Below, piece by piece: positions 41,309 through 48,709 of a DNA stretch of 64,000 bases. The translations under genes and the position numbers were made by a program. The notes under the pieces were generated by a model. It was not told where the DNA came from and made no database searches. It saw only the letters and a list, made by a program, of their open reading frames with translations. Source of the stretch: JBCCGG01 sp039029395 (GTDB lineage: Bacteria > Pseudomonadota > Alphaproteobacteria > Kiloniellales > JAKSDN01). Numbering within the stretch: position 1 is the stretch's first letter; every line of letters starts with the position of its first letter. The stretch covers positions 76,700 to 140,699 of the forward strand of contig JBCCGG010000009.1 in assembly GCA_039029395.1 (NCBI GenBank), in the 5' to 3' direction.

Positions 41309-42556
41309 CTACGACCCCCCTTGGTCGAGTGCCCGGATGTCGGCCTGGCGCCAGGTGACGGCGATCAGGACCAGGGCGATCAGGTAGCTGGCGATGCCGG
41401 TCAGGAAGGGCAGATGGGGGTTGAGCGCCATCATGGCGCCACCGGCCAGCGAGATCAGGCCCGAGCCCAGGGTGAAAAGGGCGATCGTGATGCCCATGAC
41501 CCAGCCCTGCTCATCCGCGCCGGCGCTGGCGGAAAAGAGGGCCAGCAGGGTCGGATAGCCGATCGCGAAGCCGACCACGATCGGCACGACCAGAAGATAG
41601 GAGAGATCCGCGACGCCGTTGAAGGTGAAGAGACACAAGGAGACCGTCATGAGGACGAGCGATCCGACCACCGTCGGGATCTTGCGAAAGCGCTTGGTCA
41701 ATGGACTCACCAGAAAAGCGCTGGAGATCGCCATGGTGAGCCCGAAAATGGTCATGAGAACGGAGTTCTGCAAGGTGCCGAACTGAAAGCGGACAATCAT
41801 GAAATTGTCCATGTAGATGAAGAAGGAATTGAGCCCGACCTCGAAGAAAAACCACACCAGGGCGAGCTTGATGATGGATGGCCGGCCGCGGATGCGCCAG
41901 AGGTTGAGGAACACTTCGCTCACGCCGAAGTCGATCTTGCGCCGCTCTTCGCGGTGGTCGTGATAGTAGATCATCACCAGGACCAGTGTGACGAAAACCA
42001 GGGCGGCGGCGCAGATGAAGGGTAGCTCGAGAGTCGCGTAGGCGCCCAGGACCGCCTTGTCGCTGAGCAAGCCGGCGATCAGCGGGCCGGCGACCAGGCC
42101 GAGCGCCAAGGCGGCGACCACCTGGGCCATGTTGCGGGTGCGCTCCTCGTCGTTGCGGCTGATGTCGACCAGGGCGGCCTGGGCGATCGGCTGGTTGCCG
42201 GCGGTGAAACCCGAGATCGCCCGGCCGAGTACCAGCAGGATGTAGCTCGAGCTCTCGATCGCGATCGCGGTCAGGATGTAGCCGGCCAAGGCGCCGATCA
42301 GGCAGATCACGATGCCCTTCTTGCGGCCGATGTAGTCGGACAGTTTCGAGATATAAGCCGCGCCGAAAAACCAGGCGACGTAGAAGCTGGCGAGCAAGAC
42401 TCCGAAGAGCAGCTGGCGCCGTTCGTGGGAGGCGTCGCGGGGCAAGAAGTCGCTCGAAGGATCGATCAGCAGAGTGTTGACGATCGGCAGGATCAGCCCC
42501 TGACCCATGACGTCGACGAAGACGACGAGCATGAGCGAAAGCCGCAACAACATCAT
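41309..42556 (-). CDS. MFS transporter
   Basis: A 415-aa major-facilitator protein with about 12 hydrophobic segments. The first helix is LRLSLMLVVFVDVMGQGLIL; the inter-helix motif A appears as YISKLSDYIGRKKGIVICLIG; a central basic loop YYHDHREERRKIDFGVSEVF separates two halves. It is of the general drug/metabolite efflux type; the substrate cannot be told. It is divergent from the gamma-butyrobetaine-hydroxylase-like gene, so it could move a substrate or product of that pathway. Confidence 0.9.
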   Translation of the reverse strand: MMLLRLSLMLVVFVDVMGQGLILPIVNTLLIDPSSDFLPRDASHERRQLLFGVLLASFYVAWFFGAAYISKLSDYIGRKKGIVICLIGALAGYILTAIAIESSSYILLVLGRAISGFTAGNQPIAQAALVDISRNDEERTRNMAQVVAALALGLVAGPLIAGLLSDKAVLGAYATLELPFICAAALVFVTLVLVMIYYHDHREERRKIDFGVSEVFLNLWRIRGRPSIIKLALVWFFFEVGLNSFFIYMDNFMIVRFQFGTLQNSVLMTIFGLTMAISSAFLVSPLTKRFRKIPTVVGSLVLMTVSLCLFTFNGVADLSYLLVVPIVVGFAIGYPTLLALFSASAGADEQGWVMGITIALFTLGSGLISLAGGAMMALNPHLPFLTGIASYLIALVLIAVTWRQADIRALDQGGS

Positions 42557-42690
42557 GGAGCATCTCCTGGCAAGACCCGTGACCCGGCCGTCACCCTAGC
42601 AGATTGCCGCTTGGGTGACAGTGCGTTGCTGCCGTGCGGTTTGCGGTCATGAGCCAGCGTCCGGTTCAATACCCGCGTCCTAGGCGAGGC

Positions 42691-42721
42691 GATTGCGCGT
42701 TTTCGCAAAGTCTGCCAGCCT
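42691..42721 (+). promoter_or_regulatory. Putative promoter shared with 44950-44980 (copy A)
   Basis: GATTGCGC (42691-42698), six bases, then GCAAAGTCTGCCAGCCT (42705-42721). The same blocks with the same overall length (31 bases) recur at 44950-44980. TTGCGC and CAGCCT are 17 bases apart, the spacing of -35 and -10 elements. Copy A ends six bases before the ATG of the dioxygenase gene, so that gene may have almost no leader. Confidence 0.45.
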
Positions 42722-42727
42722 GCCTCG

Positions 42728-43927
42728 ATGACCGCGCTTGAGAGCGATCCTCGCGACGACCCGCGCTGCCGGATTGAGCGCCTGGACCAGGCGGCGGATG
42801 GTGTGCGGGTGACCTGGGCGGACGGTCACCTGAGTCTCTTTCCGATCTCGTGGCTGCGCCACGGCTGCTACTTTCCCGCTCATGTGAACAGCGGCACAGC
42901 GGACGGCGCTCAGCGGCGCCCGCTGCCGGCTGAGACGATCCATCTGGAGCGCCTGGCGCTCGGTCCCGATGGCGAGCTGGAGATCACCTGGCGCCCGGAT
43001 GGCGCGACCACCCGTCACGAAGCGGCTTGGCTGCGCTCCAACTGTCCCTCGAGGATCGAGCGGTCGCGCCGACGCCGACCGACCAAGACTTGGCCCAGGG
43101 GCATGGCGCCGGAGTTTTCCTATGGCGAAGTCGTCTCCGGGGATCGCGCCTTGCTGGCCTTCTACCGGGCGCTGCTCGATTACGGCCTGGTCATCCTGCG
43201 CACCGTGCCGCCGGAAGAAGGCCACGTCGCGAAGGTCGCCCAGCTGATCGGGCCCATCCACGAAACCAGCTATGGACGGGTGGTCGACGTCAAGACCACC
43301 TCGGCGCTGGCGATCGAGGCCAATACGCCCAAGCGCCTGGAGCCCCATACGGACGAGAGCTACCGCTACAGCCCGCCGGGCATCTCTCTGTTCCATTGCC
43401 TGGCCCAGGCGCCGGGTGGCGGTGGCGAGTCCCTGCTGGTCGACGGCTATGGGGTTGCCGAGGCGTTGCGCGATGGCGCGCCAGAGGCTTTCGAAACTCT
43501 GTGCCGCGAGCCGCTTTCCTTCACCGACACCGGCGGCGGCGCCCACTACCTCGCCCGGGCCCGGGTGATCTCCCTGGACCTAGCCGGCAACGTGGTCGGC
43601 ATTCGCTACAGCGACCGGGCGCTGCTGCCTCTCGACCTGCCGCCCGAGCGCATCGAGCCGGTCTACCAAGCGCTCGCCGCCTGGGCCGAGCGGCTCTACG
43701 ATCCGCGCTTCCTCTTCAGCTACCGAATGGCGCCGGGCGATCTGCACGTCTTCGACAACCACCGGGTGCTGCACGGCCGCACCGCCTTCACTGTCGGCTC
43801 AGGCGTCCGGCACCTGCAACAATGCGCCGTCGACCGGGACGAATTCCACAGCAACTTCCGCATGCTTGCCAAGCGTCTAGGCGCACCCGACTGGGCCGAG
43901 GAGCTGCCCGGCGGGGCGCTGGCTTGA
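42728..43927 (+). CDS. Gamma-butyrobetaine hydroxylase-like 2OG-Fe(II) dioxygenase
   Basis: A 399-aa protein with the two-part plan of BBOX/TMLH enzymes: an N-terminal DUF971-like zinc domain (VTWADGHLSLFPISWLRHGC) and a TauD-type double-stranded beta-helix. Iron ligands are His207 and Asp209 (HTDESYRYSPPGISLFHCL) and His349 (FDNHRVLHGRTAF). BBOX hydroxylates gamma-butyrobetaine to carnitine and TMLH hydroxylates trimethyllysine; which of these, if either, applies is not decided by sequence. It has no clear Shine-Dalgarno. Confidence 0.87.
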   Translation: MTALESDPRDDPRCRIERLDQAADGVRVTWADGHLSLFPISWLRHGCYFPAHVNSGTADGAQRRPLPAETIHLERLALGPDGELEITWRPDGATTRHEAAWLRSNCPSRIERSRRRRPTKTWPRGMAPEFSYGEVVSGDRALLAFYRALLDYGLVILRTVPPEEGHVAKVAQLIGPIHETSYGRVVDVKTTSALAIEANTPKRLEPHTDESYRYSPPGISLFHCLAQAPGGGGESLLVDGYGVAEALRDGAPEAFETLCREPLSFTDTGGGAHYLARARVISLDLAGNVVGIRYSDRALLPLDLPPERIEPVYQALAAWAERLYDPRFLFSYRMAPGDLHVFDNHRVLHGRTAFTVGSGVRHLQQCAVDRDEFHSNFRMLAKRLGAPDWAEELPGGALA

Positions 43928-43942
43928 GACCGAAGGGTCGCG

Positions 43943-43973
43943 GGCGGCAGGCTTCGTTCAGCAGCCTGCCGCC
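43943..43973. terminator. Hairpin between convergent genes
   Basis: Perfect 11-bp stem GGCGGCAGGCT (43943-43953) / AGCCTGCCGCC (43963-43973) with a nine-base loop, between the dioxygenase stop and the convergent secreted-protein stop. There is no T-run, so it may be a rho-assisted or bidirectional stop, or simply a structured spacer. Confidence 0.45.
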
Positions 43974-44013
43974 GCGTATCAATCTCCAATTCGGAACGAA
44001 GAATCGCCAGCGC

Positions 44014-44631
44014 TCAAGTGTCCGGCGCGAGATAGCCGTTCAAGTAGGCGTTTCCGATCAGGTGCTCGTTACCTTGCTGCAGACCCAAGCAGATCGGTCC
44101 GCCCTCGAAGGGACGCAGGACGACACCGGTCGGGAAATTGATCGTGGTCCCGGCAATGCCATCGACGCCGGCGATAGCTGAGGACATGATGGCGCCGTAG
44201 TGCTGCACCTCGTCGTCCTCCCGTCCGTTGTCAGGAAGTGGGAAGGTGGGAAAGGGGTCGACCTCGTCCAGAACTTTCTTCGCGAGTGGGGCCGGTCCGC
44301 CAAGCCCGACGCGGACGCTCGCCAGGGTGAGGGCGCCGGGCACGGCGAGGTCGTCGGGGCCGCCGTTGGCGCGCCAATGAAAGCTGGTCGCCACGAAGAC
44401 GTAGCCGGGTGGCACGACAAAAGGTTGGGAGAAGTCGCTGTCGGGTCCGATCTCAACGAAGACACCGCTGGAATAGGTCAGATAGGGGCAATCGTCGGTC
44501 AGCGGGCTTTGGTTGGCCCAAAGCGCGACGATGTCGGACGCGTTGGCGGGCTCCAGGGCGACGGCGGGCGATGCCGTGGCGGCGAAGAGGGCGGCCGCGC
44601 CGGCGGCGAGGGTTTTTGGCAAGCTGAACAT
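44014..44631 (-). CDS. Secreted protein of unknown function (205 aa)
   Basis: The ATG at 44631, preceded by an excellent AGGAGGTCACC, starts a signal peptide MFSLPKTLAAGAAALFAATA...ALE. The mature part (about 175 aa) is rich in Pro, Gly and Asp with PYLTYSSGVFVEIGPDSDF, VPPGYVFVATSFHWRANGG and FPTGVVLRPFEGGPICLGL; no domain recognised. It may be a beta-sandwich secreted protein. The frame is open upstream of the chosen start to 44808, but without a good ribosome site. It is divergent from the flavin reductase operon across a palindromic repeat. Confidence 0.75.
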   Translation of the reverse strand: MFSLPKTLAAGAAALFAATASPAVALEPANASDIVALWANQSPLTDDCPYLTYSSGVFVEIGPDSDFSQPFVVPPGYVFVATSFHWRANGGPDDLAVPGALTLASVRVGLGGPAPLAKKVLDEVDPFPTFPLPDNGREDDEVQHYGAIMSSAIAGVDGIAGTTINFPTGVVLRPFEGGPICLGLQQGNEHLIGNAYLNGYLAPDT

Positions 44632-44679
44632 GGTGACCTCCTGGTGTTGTGCGGTTGGCAGGCAGATGGCGCTCCAAGG

Positions 44680-44837
44680 TTTCAGCTCGATGTCCAAAAT
44701 CGCCCTTTCGGGTTTCAATTGTAGCCGCCGACAGGCGAGCGCCGGCTGCAAGCTCGCCAGGCGACTGCCCAGGCAGCAGATTGCTGGCTCTCTTACAACT
44801 GAAACCAAAACGCGTACGTTTGGACGTCATACTGAAA
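44680..44837. repeat. 158-bp element with 44-bp imperfect terminal inverted repeats
   Basis: Left arm 44680-44723 and right arm 44794-44837 are reverse complements sharing three blocks at identical spacing: TTTCAG, six bases, GTCCAAA, twelve bases, GGTTTCARTTGTA (R = A on the left, G on the right). The core 44724-44793 is 70 bp with no gene. This is either a MITE-like palindromic element or a pair of facing, duplicated control regions for the divergent secreted-protein gene and flavin reductase operon. No target-site duplication was clear to me. The region 44632-45013 holds no gene besides this. Confidence 0.65.
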
Positions 44838-44949
44838 AGTGGCGACACCACACGCCCTGGAAGGACGCACACAGCACTCTGTGACCCGTCGCCTGCTGCG
44901 TTGCCCCCAAGGCCAATAAGTAAGCCCTGCTTCGCGCCTCCCCGCCGCC

Positions 44950-44980
44950 GATTGCGCCCGGCGCGCAAGTCTGCCAGCCT
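44950..44980 (+). promoter_or_regulatory. Putative promoter shared with 42691-42721 (copy B)
   Basis: GATTGCGC (44950-44957) and GCAAGTCTGCCAGCCT (44965-44980), same 31-base length as copy A. It lies 33 bases before the GTG of the flavin reductase gene. Shared by two genes of one catabolic zone, it suggests common control. Confidence 0.45.
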
Positions 44981-45013
44981 AGCGTTCCCTACGGCGGCGG
45001 GAGCGCGAAATAG

Positions 45014-45766
45014 GTGGAGCCCAAGATCATAAACTGCCGGGTGGTCGGCCTGGAGTGGGCGACCCACGACGTGCGGGTCGTGCGCATGGAGGTGGCCAAG
45101 CGCGGCGCCTTCAGCTTCAAGGCCGGGCAGTACGCCAAGCTCGCCTTCAAGAACCAGCCGGCGCGGGACTACTCCATGGCCAACCGGCCCGATCGGGACA
45201 TTCTGGAGTTCCACATCCGCCAGATGAGCGGCGAGGGGGTCAGCACCTACGTCGCCAAGGACCTCAAGGTCGACGAGAAGGTCAAGCTCCAGGGTCCCTT
45301 CGGCGAGGCCTGCCTGAGAGACGAGCACGAGGGGCCGATCCTGGCGATCGCCGGCGGCTCGGGCCTGGCACCGATCAAGTCGATCGTCGAGACCGCCCTG
45401 GTGCGCAACCCCAAGCGCGCGATCCATCTCTACTTCGGGGTCCGCCAGCGTCACGACCTCTATCTGGACAAGCACTTCCATTCCCTGGCCGACGCCGACA
45501 CCGGGCTTTCCTTCGTGCCGGTTCTGTCCCACGAGCCGGCCGCGGAGCGCTGCCGTTGCGGCGACCCGGCAAGCTGCGTGGCCGACGACCACGCCGACCT
45601 CTCCGGCTTCAAGGCCTATCTGGCCGGCCCGCCGGCGATGATCGAAGCGGCGGTCGCGCGGCTGATCCATATGGGCCTGTCGCCGGACGACATCCACGCC
45701 GACCCCTTCTACAGCGATGCCGAACAGGCGCAGCGTCTGGCGGCCAAGGCGGGGGGCGGCCCGTGA
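45014..45766 (+). CDS. FAD/NAD(P)-binding oxidoreductase of the ferredoxin-reductase type
   Basis: A 250-aa reductase starting at GTG (45014). The FAD-binding motif is YSMANRP in the beta-barrel (KAGQYAKLAF, DYSMANRPD), and the NAD(P) domain has IAGGSGLAPIKSIVE, then a Cys-rich insert CRCGDPASCVADDHADLSG, and GPPAMIEAAVARLIHMGLSPD. The plant-type [2Fe-2S] domain, which complete Rieske-oxygenase reductases usually carry, is missing. It may therefore need a separate ferredoxin. Shares a promoter motif with the dioxygenase at 42728 and overlaps the methyltransferase start (GTGA). Confidence 0.88.
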   Translation: MEPKIINCRVVGLEWATHDVRVVRMEVAKRGAFSFKAGQYAKLAFKNQPARDYSMANRPDRDILEFHIRQMSGEGVSTYVAKDLKVDEKVKLQGPFGEACLRDEHEGPILAIAGGSGLAPIKSIVETALVRNPKRAIHLYFGVRQRHDLYLDKHFHSLADADTGLSFVPVLSHEPAAERCRCGDPASCVADDHADLSGFKAYLAGPPAMIEAAVARLIHMGLSPDDIHADPFYSDAEQAQRLAAKAGGGP

Positions 45767-46479
45767 GCTGGAGCGAGGCCGATTCCGAATACTTCCTCGA
45801 CGAAGGGAAGTACTTCGTGCCCGAGCGGGAGCTGCAGATCGAGATCATCTGCGGCCTGATCCCGCCCCACGACGGCCGGCCGTTGCTGGTCGAGCTGTGT
45901 TGCGGCGAGGGCCTCTTGACCCGCGCCTTGTTGGAACATTTCCCGACTGGCCGGGTGCACGCCTTCGACGGTTCCCCGACCATGCTCGAGAGCACCCGAA
46001 AGACCGCGGGCGAGCTGGCCGACCGCCTGGAGACCAGGCTCTTCGATCTGAAAGCGGCTGACTGGCAGGCCCGGGCCGATGCGCCCCACGCCGTGGTCTC
46101 CTCGCTCGCCGTACATCACCTGGACGGTGGCGAGAAGCAGGCCCTGTTCCGCGGCCTGCACGCGATGCTGGCGCCGGGCGGTGTCTTCGTCCTGGCTGAC
46201 TTGATCGCCCCGGCGTCGGCGCGAGGCCAGGACATCGCCGCGCGCACCTGGGACCGGGCAGTCGAGGAGCGGGCGCGCGCATTGGACGGCAACCTGGCGG
46301 CCTTTCGGCGGTTCCAGGAGACCCAATGGAACCTCTACTCCGATCCCGACCCGGACCCGGTCGACAAGCCATCTTCCCTGCTCGATCAGATGAAGTGGCT
46401 GGAGGCGGCCGGATTCACCGGGGTCGACGTCCATTGGATGAAAGGCGGACACGCTATATTCAGCGCGCTTAAAGCGTGA
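45763..46479 (+). CDS. Class I SAM-dependent methyltransferase
   Basis: A 238-aa methyltransferase from the GTG at 45763, which overlaps the reductase stop. The SAM motif I is LLVELCCGEGLLTRALLEHF, motif II is VHAFDGSPTMLESTRK and the post-motif block is APHAVVSSLAVHHLDGGEKQ with MLAPGGVFVLADLI. The substrate is unknown. An operon with a flavin reductase and a TMADH-like flavoprotein suggests methylated-amine chemistry, but a role in coenzyme or thiol methylation is also possible. Confidence 0.9.
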   Translation: MSWSEADSEYFLDEGKYFVPERELQIEIICGLIPPHDGRPLLVELCCGEGLLTRALLEHFPTGRVHAFDGSPTMLESTRKTAGELADRLETRLFDLKAADWQARADAPHAVVSSLAVHHLDGGEKQALFRGLHAMLAPGGVFVLADLIAPASARGQDIAARTWDRAVEERARALDGNLAAFRRFQETQWNLYSDPDPDPVDKPSSLLDQMKWLEAAGFTGVDVHWMKGGHAIFSALKA

Positions 46480-46517
46480 TAGATCGGACCTTCGTCCGAA
46501 TGAATTGAGAGCGCGCC

Positions 46518-48560
46518 ATGGCTTCGAAAGATCCGCTTCTCCAGCCCTATCAGCTTAAGCACCTGACCCTGCGCAACCGGATCATGTCGACCGCCCACGA
46601 GCCGGCCTACTCCGAGGACGGCATGCCGAAGGAGAAGTACCGGCTCTACCACGTGGAAAAGGCCAAGGGCGGCATCGCCATGACCATGACCGCCGGCTCG
46701 GCGGTGGTTGCCGAGGACTCGCCCGAAGCCTTCGGCAATCTGCTCGCCTACAAGGACGAGATCGTGCCCTGGCTCAAGGAGCTGACCGACGGCTGCCACG
46801 AGCACGGCGCCGCGGTCATGATTCAGCTGACCCACCTGGGCCGGCGTACCGGCTGGAACAAGGCCGACTGGCTGCCGGTGCTGTCGCCCTCCATGGTGCG
46901 CGAGCCGGCCCACCGGGCCTTCCCCAAGGTCGCCGAGGACTGGGACCTGGACCGTATCGTCGAGCGCTATGGCGCGGCCGCCCAGCGCATGCAAGCCGGC
47001 GGCATGGACGGCATCGAGATCGAGGCCTATGGCCACTTCATGGACGCCTTTTGGTCGCCGGCCACCAACAAGCGCGACGACGACTACGGCGGCAGCCTGG
47101 ACAACCGTCTGCGTTTCACTTACCGGGTGCTCGATTCCGTGCGCAAGGCGGTCGGGCCGGATTTCATCTTCGGCCTGCGCCTGGTGGTCGACGAGGATTG
47201 GGAGCGCGGGCTCTCCAAGGAGGAGGGCCTGGAGATCGCCCGGCGCCTGGTGGCGACCGGCCAGATCGATTTCCTCAACGTGATTCGCGGCCACATCGAA
47301 AGCGACGCGGCCTTGACTGGCGTGATCCCGGTGCAAGGCATGCGCGCCTCACCCCATTTGGATTTCGCCGGTGAGGTTCGGGCCGAGACCAAGTTCCCCG
47401 TGTTCCACGCTGCGAAGATCAGCGACGTGGCGACCGCCCGCCACGCCATCGCCGAGGGCAAGCTCGATATGGTCGGTATGACCCGGGCCCACATCGCCGA
47501 CCCCCACATTGCCCGCAAGGTGGCCGAGGGGCGCGAGGAGGAGATTCGCCCCTGCGTCGGCGCGACCTATTGCCTCGACCGGATCTACGAAGGCCACGGC
47601 GCCCTTTGCATCCACAACCCGGCGACCGGCCGGGAGGCCACCATGCCTCAGGAGATCGCCCGCAGCGACGGGCCGGCCAAGACGGTGGTCGTGGTCGGCG
47701 CCGGGCCGGCGGGTTTGGAGGCGGCCCGGGTCTCGGCCGAGCGCGGCCACAAGGTGGTGGTCTTCGAGGCGGCCGACCAGGCCGGCGGCCAGGTCCGCCT
47801 GGCCGCGCGCACCAAGCGCCGGGCCGAGCTGATCGGCATCGTCGACTGGCGTCTGGCCCGCCTGGAGGCGCTCGGCGTGGAGCTGCGCTTCAACGCCTGG
47901 GCGGAGCGCGCCGACGTGTTGGCGGAGAATCCCGACATCGTGATCGTCGCGACCGGCGGCCTGCCCAACACCGGCATCCTTGACGAAGGCGAGGCCCTGG
48001 TGGTCTCCAGCTGGGACATCCTGGCCGGCGACGTCAAGCCGGCCGAGAGCGTGTTGGTCTACGACGACAACGGCGCGCCGCCGGGCATGCAGGCGGCCGA
48101 GCTGATCGCGGAAGCCGGCTCGGAGCTGGAGATCATCTCGCCAGAGCGCTTTTTCGCGCCCGAGATCGGCGGCCTTAACCACGTGCACTATGCCCGCGCC
48201 TTCCAGGACCACGGCGCGCGCATCACGATCAACACCCGGGTCGCCTCGGTGCGCCGCGAGGGCAACAAGCTGGCGGCGAAACTGGCCAGCGACTACACGG
48301 AGCTGAAGGAAGAGCGCCTGGTCGACCAGGTGGTTGTCGAGCACGGGACATTGCCCCTCGACGAGCTCTACTTCGAGCTCAAGGAGGACTCGGTCAACCG
48401 GGGCGAGGTGGACTACCCGGCGCTGATCGAAGGCCGGCCCCAGGAGGTCGCGACCAACCCCGAGGGCGCGTTCCGACTCTTCCGCATTGGCGACGCGGTC
48501 TCTTCGCGCAACATCCACGCGGCGATCTACGACGCGATGCGGCTGTGTAAGGTCTTTTGA
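46518..48560 (+). CDS. TMADH/DgcA-like NADH:flavin oxidoreductase
   Basis: A 680-aa two-part flavoprotein of the old-yellow-enzyme / trimethylamine dehydrogenase / 2,4-dienoyl-CoA reductase family. Residues 1 to about 340 form the FMN barrel (YQLKHLTLRNRIMSTAHEPA, HGAAVMIQLTHLGRR, DGIEIEAYGHFMDAFWSP). The [4Fe-4S] region reads CVGATYC, eleven residues, C (residues 346, 352, 364): the normal second cysteine is Ala349. From about 400 is an FAD/NAD Rossmann domain with VVVVGAGPAGLEAARVSAERGH. This pattern also fits N-methylproline/dimethylglycine-type demethylases. It is the last gene of the zone. Confidence 0.92.
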   Translation: MASKDPLLQPYQLKHLTLRNRIMSTAHEPAYSEDGMPKEKYRLYHVEKAKGGIAMTMTAGSAVVAEDSPEAFGNLLAYKDEIVPWLKELTDGCHEHGAAVMIQLTHLGRRTGWNKADWLPVLSPSMVREPAHRAFPKVAEDWDLDRIVERYGAAAQRMQAGGMDGIEIEAYGHFMDAFWSPATNKRDDDYGGSLDNRLRFTYRVLDSVRKAVGPDFIFGLRLVVDEDWERGLSKEEGLEIARRLVATGQIDFLNVIRGHIESDAALTGVIPVQGMRASPHLDFAGEVRAETKFPVFHAAKISDVATARHAIAEGKLDMVGMTRAHIADPHIARKVAEGREEEIRPCVGATYCLDRIYEGHGALCIHNPATGREATMPQEIARSDGPAKTVVVVGAGPAGLEAARVSAERGHKVVVFEAADQAGGQVRLAARTKRRAELIGIVDWRLARLEALGVELRFNAWAERADVLAENPDIVIVATGGLPNTGILDEGEALVVSSWDILAGDVKPAESVLVYDDNGAPPGMQAAELIAEAGSELEIISPERFFAPEIGGLNHVHYARAFQDHGARITINTRVASVRREGNKLAAKLASDYTELKEERLVDQVVVEHGTLPLDELYFELKEDSVNRGEVDYPALIEGRPQEVATNPEGAFRLFRIGDAVSSRNIHAAIYDAMRLCKVF

Positions 48561-48585
48561 GGCGAGGTCAGCGCGATTCAGCCCT

Positions 48586-48681
48586 CCTCACCCTGTCTCT
48601 CTCCCCAGAGGGGAGAGGGAACGCGGTTGCGAGGATACGGCGCTATTCCCTCTCCCCTCTGGGGAGAGGGTTAGGGTGAGG
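48586..48681. repeat. REP-like palindromic element, bidirectional terminator candidate
   Basis: Two 36-base arms, left 48586-48621 and right 48646-48681, are nearly perfect reverse complements (CCTCACCCT ... CTCTCCCCAGAGGGGAGAGG, matched by the opposite strand), around a 24-base centre. It lies between the convergent flavoprotein gene and the DASS transporter gene. The CCTCACCC/CTCTCCCCAGAGGGG wording resembles widespread intergenic repeats of proteobacteria. Confidence 0.7.
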
Positions 48682-48709
48682 GGTTAGATGAGCCAGGAGT
48701 TAGATCCCC

